Of a DNA stretch of 10,482 nucleotides, positions 4,890-10,482 are shown piece by piece. Source of the DNA: Sulfuricurvum sp. IAE1. Lineage in GTDB: Bacteria; Campylobacterota; Campylobacteria; Campylobacterales; Sulfurimonadaceae. The notes under the pieces are model-generated. The model had not been told where the DNA came from. It worked only from the letters and a program-made list of their open reading frames with translations, and ran no database searches. Numbering within the stretch: position 1 is the stretch's first letter; the number at the start of each line of letters is the position of its first letter. The stretch is taken from assembly GCA_945867285.1 (NCBI GenBank), contig CAMBHX010000053.1, positions 1 to 10,482 of the forward strand. Reading direction: 5' to 3'. A program made the position numbers and the translations under genes.

Positions 4890-7784
4890 CTACCGAAACG
4901 CTTTGGATCTACGAGGTGCTTTGTCTTTGATGTTATCCTCTTTTTTAGTGAACCCACCTCGTTTTGCTTCCCCCTCTTTTGGCCCACGTTTGGCGCGATT
5001 AAGATTATAAAAACAGCTTTGACATATACTGAATTCTGAGCCTGGAGCCAAAGGCTTACTACATGTTTTACAGCGTGAGACAAAATGACTTTGTTTGAGA
5101 GAGTTCTCAATAAAACGATTGAGTTCTCCTCTGAAGTTGCGAGCTTTTTCGCTGTCTACAAAAAACTCACCCAGACGATACGAGAGCCACAAATATAAGC
5201 TGATTTCTTTGATTTGGTCTTCTGCATCTTGGAGTTCATCTGTGGTTTGTGCAAATGCCCCCAAAGAGCGCGGCGGGACATAGGCGATAGGCTTAGCTTG
5301 CGCCAATGCTCTAACATAACGCTCATATGCACCCATCACGATGGGTGAGCGGGTTGAAAGCGGTGCGGTGGAGAGGATGTATTTGGTACGCATATCCAAA
5401 TCGTACTTGTCAACAATCTTTGCAGCTTCCGCCATGCTTTCCAGATTAATCGCCACAAATGGCCCCTCAAATGTCATATTTTCTACAAAAAACTCGATGA
5501 TATTGGAGAGGGATTTTTCCTCCAAAATAGTAGAGACAAGCTGTATGTGGTCAAAATTTGCCATGACATTAAAGGGTATTTTGATCACTTCATCCTTTTT
5601 AGTATAAACGGCAGTGATTTTTTTCAAAATCCCATTATCCAGTGCCCCGACAAATCCTTTTTCTTCCAATCCATATCGACCTGCTCGACCGGAGATTTGA
5701 TGCACTTCGCTGGGGGTCAAATCTCGTTGGTTTTGTCCATCAAATTTATCGGCTTTGGAAAAAAGAATAGTTTTAATCGGGAGGTTAAGCCCCATGGCAA
5801 TGGCATCTGTGGCAACAAGGACCTGCGTTTCTCCTTCACGAAACCGTCTAGCTTCTTCTCGACGCACTTCAGGGCTGAGATTGCCATAGATGATACTTGT
5901 GGCATAGGTTTTGGAAAGCTGTTGTTTGAGACGTAATGCATTGGAGCGGGTGAAAGCGATAATAGCACTTTGAGGTTCTATGTGTTCAATACTAACAGCG
6001 CTTTGCATCAATTCCAGAGGATTTTTACGCTCAAACTCTATGATTTCCAATGGCTCACCCAGATACTGTGCCAGAGCCTCAATTGCTTCCCTTGCATTGT
6101 CAGAACCTGTCATAATCACCGTTTTGGCAGGGGCTCCGATGATGGCATTTGCCCACGCCCATCCACGATCACGATCACCGATCATCTGTACTTCATCTAT
6201 AACGCACACGTCTACTTCACTCTCAAAACTCAACATTTCGATGGTAGAGCTGATATGTGTTGCATCTTCATCCACGATTTGTTCTTCGCCAGTTATCAGG
6301 GATGCGCGTATGCCACGCTCTTTTAGTTCTTCATACCCCTCAAGAGCTAGTAGTCGCAAGGGGGCTAGATAATATCCTGTCCCCGCTTTTTGTAATGCTT
6401 CCATGGCACGGTAGGTTTTACCGCTGTTAGTGGGTCCTGTGTGAAAAATAAGGCGGCGGCGCAGGCTTCGTGCCAGAGGAAAGAGGTTTTTAAAATCACG
6501 AACAGTTCTGGCTAACAATTGCTGACGCTGTTTTTTGAGCAACTCATGGGAGATGGCACGGTCAAACGCAAACATAGCTCGCTTGTGTATTTTGGTACTT
6601 ATATGGAGTGTATCATGCAGATAGGGCAACAAGGCATCATACACAAAGCCGTATAACAGCTCGTTAGTTAATTCCAAAAGCTTTGCATGTTCTCGACACT
6701 CTTGAACCAGTGTATCTAGCTCACTCAAAAACACCTGTTTGATTTGACCGCCTTGAAGTTCAAATTGTGTATCAAACACCAAGTCTGACTCTTCCCAGAT
6801 GAGCTTGGCTATCTCATAATGGGAAAGCTGGATATGTGCTGTGTGCATGAGGGGCTCATCTCTATAGGGTAGTGCAATAGCTTGAGCGTATTGGATCAAT
6901 AGTTCATCCCCTACAAACTCTATTCCTACTGCGTGAGTAGGTAATATACGTTGTAATGTTTCCATGGTGAGGGGAAAATACATATTAGAATTAGACGGAG
7001 GTGCCCCTTTGAGTGCACTGATGATTTCGCTGTGGGTGAGATAGCGGTGAGAATCGAGTTTGATTTGTCCCAAAAAGGACGAAATTTGAGCTTGCTTGGA
7101 TTCGTGCGCTTTGGTTTTGAGTGTTTGGATGTACGCAACTAAATCGTCAATAGTAGAGGTGCGAAGTGTATCAGTGTCGAGTTGTTGGGTTTTGAGAACG
7201 TGGATTTTGGTAAATCTTTCATTCCCGATCTCATATACAATTGAGGCATAAAATTCTAACGCATCGTTATAATCAAATTTACCCTCTAGTGCTTTTTCCA
7301 TTTGAGTACGTTTGGCTACATATCGGATGTGTTCGAGTTTGGATGCGATTTTTTCAGGGGTGATTTTACGGGTGCGCACTTCATCAAAGGATTCCAAAAG
7401 TGCGGTGTATTCCTCTTTGGAGAGTTCCATGTTTACCAAAAGCTCGTCAATACGTTCACTTTTTTCATGCGGTTTTTCACGTGGGGTCGGGTTGGGATAC
7501 TTTTTCCCATTGTAGACGAAAAAATCAACGATCAATTCTCGATTATCGTCCTCTTCTTGTGACCACAGTCGTCGAAATATTTTAATGAGCATCTCTTTGT
7601 TGGTAGTGCCATCAAAAATACCTATATGATGTGCCATTGCTACAAGTGTCTCAGTAGGAACTCTGATAATCCCTTCGTCAAACGCTTCGCCACCAAAAAA
7701 AGAGCGAATTTGCCCATTGAGTTTCATTGTTTTTTTCTTTTTCTTTGCCATAACGTAAGTGTAGCTAAAAATTCTAAGGGACAT
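4890..7784 (-). CDS. SUV3-like superfamily 2 RNA helicase with C-terminal zinc ribbon
   Basis: An ATP-dependent helicase of the SUV3-like group, which in mitochondria unwinds RNA for decay. An RNA role here is inferred. After an N-terminal region of about 440 aa with no clear motif comes Walker A GPTNSGKT (450-457). It is followed by APLRLLALEGYEEL (motif Ia), the DEVQ box (530-533) in CVIDEVQMIGD, MTGS (558-561, motif III), VATDAIAMGLNLP (657-669, motif V) and QISGRAGR (696-703, motif VI). The DEVQ box and GPTNSGKT are SUV3-type rather than DEAD-type. A C905xxC908...C921xxC924 zinc ribbon and a basic tail (931-964) may bind RNA. The start is uncertain: ATGs at 7784, 7751 (MAKKKKK) and 7727 all lack a clear ribosome site, and 7751 is attractive. 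It converges on the HTH gene with one base between. Confidence 0.88.
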   Translation of the reverse strand: MSLRIFSYTYVMAKKKKKTMKLNGQIRSFFGGEAFDEGIIRVPTETLVAMAHHIGIFDGTTNKEMLIKIFRRLWSQEEDDNRELIVDFFVYNGKKYPNPTPREKPHEKSERIDELLVNMELSKEEYTALLESFDEVRTRKITPEKIASKLEHIRYVAKRTQMEKALEGKFDYNDALEFYASIVYEIGNERFTKIHVLKTQQLDTDTLRTSTIDDLVAYIQTLKTKAHESKQAQISSFLGQIKLDSHRYLTHSEIISALKGAPPSNSNMYFPLTMETLQRILPTHAVGIEFVGDELLIQYAQAIALPYRDEPLMHTAHIQLSHYEIAKLIWEESDLVFDTQFELQGGQIKQVFLSELDTLVQECREHAKLLELTNELLYGFVYDALLPYLHDTLHISTKIHKRAMFAFDRAISHELLKKQRQQLLARTVRDFKNLFPLARSLRRRLIFHTGPTNSGKTYRAMEALQKAGTGYYLAPLRLLALEGYEELKERGIRASLITGEEQIVDEDATHISSTIEMLSFESEVDVCVIDEVQMIGDRDRGWAWANAIIGAPAKTVIMTGSDNAREAIEALAQYLGEPLEIIEFERKNPLELMQSAVSIEHIEPQSAIIAFTRSNALRLKQQLSKTYATSIIYGNLSPEVRREEARRFREGETQVLVATDAIAMGLNLPIKTILFSKADKFDGQNQRDLTPSEVHQISGRAGRYGLEEKGFVGALDNGILKKITAVYTKKDEVIKIPFNVMANFDHIQLVSTILEEKSLSNIIEFFVENMTFEGPFVAINLESMAEAAKIVDKYDLDMRTKYILSTAPLSTRSPIVMGAYERYVRALAQAKPIAYVPPRSLGAFAQTTDELQDAEDQIKEISLYLWLSYRLGEFFVDSEKARNFRGELNRFIENSLKQSHFVSRCKTCSKPLAPGSEFSICQSCFYNLNRAKRGPKEGEAKRGGFTKKEDNIKDKAPRRSKAFR
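7771..7776 (-). promoter_or_regulatory. Candidate -10 box for the helicase gene
   Basis: The minus strand reads TAGAAT. It lies downstream of the first possible ATG (7784) and about 20 bases before the second (7751), so if it is used translation must start at 7751 (MAKKKKK). A rival TATCAA further upstream would serve the longer form. The evidence is weak. Confidence 0.2.
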
Positions 7785-7800
7785 CTTTTAGGTCTTTTGA

Positions 7801-7806
7801 TACACT
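7801..7806 (+). promoter_or_regulatory. Candidate -10 box for the rhodanese-DUF309-nitroreductase-mscS operon
   Basis: TACACT in TTTTGATACACTGC would start transcription near 7813, giving a leader of about 26 bases that includes GAGG at 7824-7827. It lies in the 54-base gap between divergent genes, the only upstream space for this operon. No strong -35 box is seen. Confidence 0.3.
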
Positions 7807-7838
7807 GCTAAAAATCACTGTATGAGGCGCAATAGTAG

Positions 7839-8147
7839 ATGATTGATTTGAGTGTAGACGAGTGGACACAAAGAGAATTTATGACTAACAAACAAGTGTT
7901 AGCCCAACAAGGGATCAAGGTGATATTGGTGGATACGATACTCAATCCTATTGAGGGAGCAGAGGCCATAGTCTACTCTCCACCATTGTTGAAACATGAG
8001 CCTCAAGGAAGCGTGTTTGTTTTTTATTGCGATACAGGTAAAGCATCCAAAGAGCGACTGGGTGAATTTAGGGCTAAATTTCCTGACCATGTGTGCATTA
8101 GCTTGAGGGGAGGACGTGGATATTGGCGCAAGAACCTAACATTATAA
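7839..8147 (+). CDS. Single-domain rhodanese-like protein
   Basis: A small cytoplasmic sulfurtransferase-like protein of 102 aa, the usual size for a one-domain rhodanese. The persulfide-forming cysteine is C64 in the active-site loop VFYCDTGKAS (61-70), preceded by the hydrophobic strand typical of the fold. The later SLRGGRGYW (88-96) matches the family LxGGxxxW signature, and IVYSPPL (44-50) fits the strand before the active site. Such proteins pass sulfane sulfur to acceptors or handle polysulfide. The acceptor here is unknown, though a sulfur-oxidising lifestyle would suit. The start at 7839 is preceded by GAGG (7824-7827), an 11-base spacing that is a little long. The end overlaps the DUF309 gene by 25 bases, and the gene heads a four-gene operon. 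Confidence 0.8.
   Translation: MIDLSVDEWTQREFMTNKQVLAQQGIKVILVDTILNPIEGAEAIVYSPPLLKHEPQGSVFVFYCDTGKASKERLGEFRAKFPDHVCISLRGGRGYWRKNLTL
8107..8114 (+). promoter_or_regulatory. Strong ribosome site that fixes a TTG start for the DUF309 gene
   Basis: GGGGAGGA lies inside the rhodanese gene, eight bases before TTG at 8123. No ATG or GTG sits at a suitable distance in this frame, and the reading frame from TTG gives the expected DUF309 N-terminus, so TTG is the best start. Confidence 0.65.
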
Positions 8148-8461
8148 CGTGTGCATGTGAGGCGTATATACGATCACTTGATGAGGGTCGATATTATGAT
8201 GCTCATGAGGATTTGGAAGCACTGTGGTTTCCGGTAAGATTTAACGATAGTGATGAGGTACGTTTGTGGAAAGGGTTTATCAATGCGGCAGTTTGTTTTG
8301 AACTGATACGCAAAGGACGGCTGGAGCCCTCCAAGAAAGCATGGAACAACTATCAAAAATATCTCCCATTGTTAGCTGGATTGAAAACTGTTCATTGCGA
8401 AATATACGATAAAATAGCGAATCTAATAGAAAAAAAACACAAGGAAATTTATTATGTCTGA
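8123..8461 (+). CDS. DUF309-family small helical protein
   Basis: A 112-aa, all-helical cytoplasmic protein of the DUF309 family, whose function is unknown. The family signatures are present: GRYYDAHEDLEALW (22-35), with the invariant His-Glu pair H28/E29 and W35, and LWKGFINAAVCFELIRKG (48-65) with the Lys-Gly pair K50/G51. The His-Glu arrangement could hold a metal or be catalytic, but I know of no demonstrated reaction. It begins at TTG 8123 within the end of the rhodanese gene (25-base overlap), with a strong ribosome site, and shares 8 bases with the nitroreductase start. The tight overlaps imply coordinated expression. In this family the C-terminal half is normally more variable, as here (66-112). 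Confidence 0.85.
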   Translation: MAQEPNIITCACEAYIRSLDEGRYYDAHEDLEALWFPVRFNDSDEVRLWKGFINAAVCFELIRKGRLEPSKKAWNNYQKYLPLLAGLKTVHCEIYDKIANLIEKKHKEIYYV

Positions 8462-9074
8462 TTTTTTAAAAGCAATGCAATTTCGCCATGCGTGTAAGGC
8501 GTTTGATACCCAAAAGAAAATCCCTGCTGAACAGTTTGAAGAGATTTTGGAGTCCATTCATCTCTCTCCGAGTTCGTTCGGGATGGAGCCATGGCGTATA
8601 CTCGTAATACGGGATGAAAAATTGCGTAAAGCGCTTAAAGCCTCATGCTGGAATCAGTCTCAAATCACTGATGCCAGTGAATTAGTGATTTTTACAACTG
8701 ACAATGATGTAGTGCGTAGCGATTCACCGTATGTGCAAAAAATGTTTGAACGTCGTGGAATGAGTGCAGAGGCAGTAGACATGTACGTTGGAATTTACGG
8801 TCAATTTATCGCACCTCTTGAAGAAGACGAAATCTTGCTAGAAAACTGGACAGCCAAGCAGTGTTATATTGCATTAGGCAACGCTATGACGTGTGCTGCG
8901 ATGATGGAGATTGACAGCTGTCCTATCGAAGGGTTTGATAAAGAAGAGGTCGAAGCGATTTTGGATTTGGAGTATGGACACAGTGTTGCTGTCATGTGTG
9001 CGTTTGGGTATCGTTTGAATCCTCAAAGCCAGCAAAAACGTTTGGATTTAAAACAGATCGTGGAGTACAAATAA
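8454..9074 (+). CDS. NfsB/RdxA-type FMN nitroreductase (NAD(P)H-dependent oxidoreductase)
   Basis: A flavoenzyme of 206 aa in the nitroreductase fold, close to E. coli NfsB and Helicobacter RdxA. It uses FMN and NAD(P)H to reduce quinones, flavins or nitro compounds; the natural substrate is unknown. The FMN phosphate contacts are in the N-terminal RHACKAF (R11, H12, K15). SPSSFGMEPW (38-47) is the conserved Ser-rich loop and PIEGF (157-161) is the family's C-terminal active-site motif, all present as in NfsB. The enzyme is probably cytoplasmic and dimeric. AAGGA at 8441-8445 lies eight bases ahead of the ATG, which supports the start, and the gene overlaps DUF309 by 8 bases. RdxA relatives activate metronidazole, so this could affect drug sensitivity; that is inference. 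Confidence 0.9.
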   Translation: MSDFLKAMQFRHACKAFDTQKKIPAEQFEEILESIHLSPSSFGMEPWRILVIRDEKLRKALKASCWNQSQITDASELVIFTTDNDVVRSDSPYVQKMFERRGMSAEAVDMYVGIYGQFIAPLEEDEILLENWTAKQCYIALGNAMTCAAMMEIDSCPIEGFDKEEVEAILDLEYGHSVAVMCAFGYRLNPQSQQKRLDLKQIVEYK

Positions 9075-9944
9075 ATGTTGGAAAACGCTCAGGAAAAACT
9101 CGCAACTTCTCTCACAAAAACCGAAGAATATACGAATATGGTACTGAGTTTTGCTACGGAATATGGCATGAAGGTTCTTATAGCTTTAGCTATTTTTTTC
9201 ATTGGAAAATGGGTGTCTCGTCAGATTGTCAAGTTGATGCGTCGTGGGATGGAGCGAGCTAGCGTAGACGCAACGCTCATCTCGTTTTCAGGTAATGTCG
9301 TCTATGTTGTTCTTGTTATTGCTGTGGTTGTGGCTGCTCTGAGCCGTTTGGGCGTAGACACTTCTTCGTTTATTGCTGTTTTTGGAGCTGCTGGTTTGGC
9401 GATAGGTTTGGCGCTTAAAGATACGCTAGCCAATGTCGGTGCTGCGGTACTTATTATCTTTTTCCGCCCGTTCAAAGTGGACGATAGTATCGAAGTATCA
9501 GGTGTTATTGGTACAGTTAAATCAATCAATCTTTTCTCTACCACACTCACTACCGCAGACAATCGTTCTATTATTATCCCCAACGGTACACTCGTAGCAG
9601 GTAATATCATCAACAATACGGGTAATGCAACTAGGCGTATCGATCTAGTCATGGATATTGGCTATCAAGATGATTTGAAAGTTGCCAAAGAGATTATTGC
9701 CAAAACTTTGAAAAGCCACTCAAAAGTTCTTAAAGAACCCGATTTTACCGTAGCTGTTGGGGCATTGGCTCCTAGCTCGGTTCAACTGTATGTGCGCCCT
9801 TGGGTGGCAAGTGAAGATTATTGGGATGTCCGTTTTGAGCTTACAGAACAAATCAAGCTGATTTTTGATGAATATGGTATTACAGTTCCATTTCCACAAA
9901 TGGATTTACATGTGCATAAAGAAGCGGTTAAGATTGAGGCGTAG
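9075..9944 (+). CDS. mscS: Small-conductance mechanosensitive channel (MscS family)
   Basis: An inner-membrane channel that opens under membrane tension to release solutes on osmotic downshock. At 289 aa it matches the E. coli MscS size. Three membrane helices are visible: about 32-51, 74-91 and the Gly/Ala-rich pore helix 98-128 (AVFGAAGLAIGLALKDTLAN). The beta domain follows, with RPFKVDDSI (131-139), the IPNG loop (168-171) and the C-terminal PFPQMDLHVH (272-281), a strong family signature. At the E. coli Q112-G113 pore-kink position this protein has K115-D116; LKDTL at this site occurs widely in MscS relatives. The start directly abuts the nitroreductase stop, with GGAG at 9062-9065, so it is co-translated. 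It overlaps the end of the converging transporter gene by 17 bases. Confidence 0.93.
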   Translation: MLENAQEKLATSLTKTEEYTNMVLSFATEYGMKVLIALAIFFIGKWVSRQIVKLMRRGMERASVDATLISFSGNVVYVVLVIAVVVAALSRLGVDTSSFIAVFGAAGLAIGLALKDTLANVGAAVLIIFFRPFKVDDSIEVSGVIGTVKSINLFSTTLTTADNRSIIIPNGTLVAGNIINNTGNATRRIDLVMDIGYQDDLKVAKEIIAKTLKSHSKVLKEPDFTVAVGALAPSSVQLYVRPWVASEDYWDVRFELTEQIKLIFDEYGITVPFPQMDLHVHKEAVKIEA

Positions 9945-10482
9945 TTTGTCTGAACAGTCGATGGTTGTGTATCCAAAATGCCACTGCCGACATTACAGCT
10001 ATGCCAGATGAACTGACAAATAAATACTGAGGAGCGTATTCGTATAACACTCCAGCCCCTAAAGCCCCAATAAATCCCCCTAGCCCATATGAAATCCCAA
10101 AGAAAAATTGTTGTGAGAGGCGTTTTGCCTCATAGAGAGAGAAGAGAGTGCTAATCGCCACAGTGTGAAAAAGAGCAAAGCTAAAGGCATGCAGGATTTG
10201 AGAGAGAGCCAGTATTTCGATGGATGAGGGGAATAGTGCCACGATTACCCAACGAAATGCGGTGATAGCTGCTGTTATCCACAGTAGCGGTGTGAAATTC
10301 CCACTTAGCCACTTGCCTTGAAAATAAAACATCACGATTTCCGCAATTACCCCAAAACTCCATAGCCATACGGTAGATTCAAGAGAAATTCCGTGGTCTG
10401 TGGCATAAATAGTGAAAAAATTATAAAATGGTCCAAAACTCACTTGCATCAACAAAAAACCGATCCATAAATAGAGATGGTT
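9928..10482 (-). CDS. MFS transporter, HcaT-like, C-terminal half (partial)
   Basis: The gene runs off the right edge, and 184 residues plus the stop are inside the window. The frame stays open to the boundary, so the true start is outside. Six hydrophobic segments follow in order, consistent with membrane helices 7-12 of a 12-helix major facilitator. WLWSFGVIAEIVMF and SQILHAFSFALFHT closely resemble the corresponding stretches of E. coli HcaT (3-phenylpropionate transporter, MFS_1-like), so a proton symporter in the inner membrane is likely. The substrate cannot be deduced and need not be phenylpropionate. The C-terminal tail is short and basic. Its stop (9928-9930) lies inside the mscS coding region, a 17-base convergent overlap that leaves no room for a terminator. 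Confidence 0.85.
   Translation of the reverse strand, partial: NHLYLWIGFLLMQVSFGPFYNFFTIYATDHGISLESTVWLWSFGVIAEIVMFYFQGKWLSGNFTPLLWITAAITAFRWVIVALFPSSIEILALSQILHAFSFALFHTVAISTLFSLYEAKRLSQQFFFGISYGLGGFIGALGAGVLYEYAPQYLFVSSSGIAVMSAVAFWIHNHRLFRQTTPQS

Noticed and set aside
5547..5936. A 129-codon plus-strand open frame inside the helicase gene
   Set aside because: It is antisense to the conserved helicase motifs V and VI, and its product shows no domain or sensible hydrophobic pattern.
7741..7838. Mobile element or attachment site between the helicase and rhodanese genes
   Set aside because: There are no terminal inverted repeats, direct repeats, integrase or tRNA end; it is a normal short divergent promoter region.

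Overview
The window looks like ordinary chromosome from a Campylobacterota bacterium, most like the free-living sulfur-oxidising Sulfurimonas/Sulfuricurvum group. This rests on the gene set (YajQ, an RlmN with a family-specific insertion, a SUV3-like helicase, an RdxA/NfsB-like nitroreductase, an MTAN-like nucleosidase), the AT-rich codon use, the very tight packing with ATGA overlaps, and TATAAT-like -10 boxes without clear -35 boxes. The assignment is inference from protein resemblance. I see no mobile element, CRISPR array, tRNA or rRNA, and no gene-free stretch above 300 bases; the longest gap is 175 bases.

Layout. The end of a plus-strand gene (3-65) meets, tail to tail, a secreted M23 peptidase on the minus strand (62-886). 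A 143-base divergent region carries a -10 box inside an inverted repeat. Then, on the plus strand: a short nucleoside-phosphorylase-like protein (1030-1563), then rlmN (1641-2717), a 31-codon single-TM protein not described elsewhere in this annotation set (2714-2809), and an orphan succinate dehydrogenase/fumarate reductase-type iron-sulfur protein (2819-3526). A 175-base gap that can fold into two stem-loops comes next, followed by yajQ (3702-4202) and an overlapping helix-turn-helix/coiled-coil gene (4199-4888).

The large minus-strand SUV3-like helicase (4890-7784) ends one base after that HTH gene. From a short divergent region at 7785-7838 a compact plus-strand operon runs rhodanese-like, DUF309, nitroreductase and MscS channel (7839-9944), with overlaps of 25 and 8 bases and then a directly abutting stop and start. 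A minus-strand MFS transporter (HcaT-like, C-terminal half) runs off the right edge and overlaps the mscS end by 17 bases.

Functional themes are housekeeping and stress: cell-wall trimming, translation fidelity (RlmN), RNA handling (helicase, perhaps YajQ), sulfur/redox chemistry (rhodanese, nitroreductase) and osmotic protection (MscS). No clearly new multi-gene system is visible. The most interesting items are the 31-aa membrane protein coupled to rlmN and followed by an iron-sulfur protein with an unusual third cluster motif, the foldable gap before yajQ, and the dyad around the peptidase promoter.
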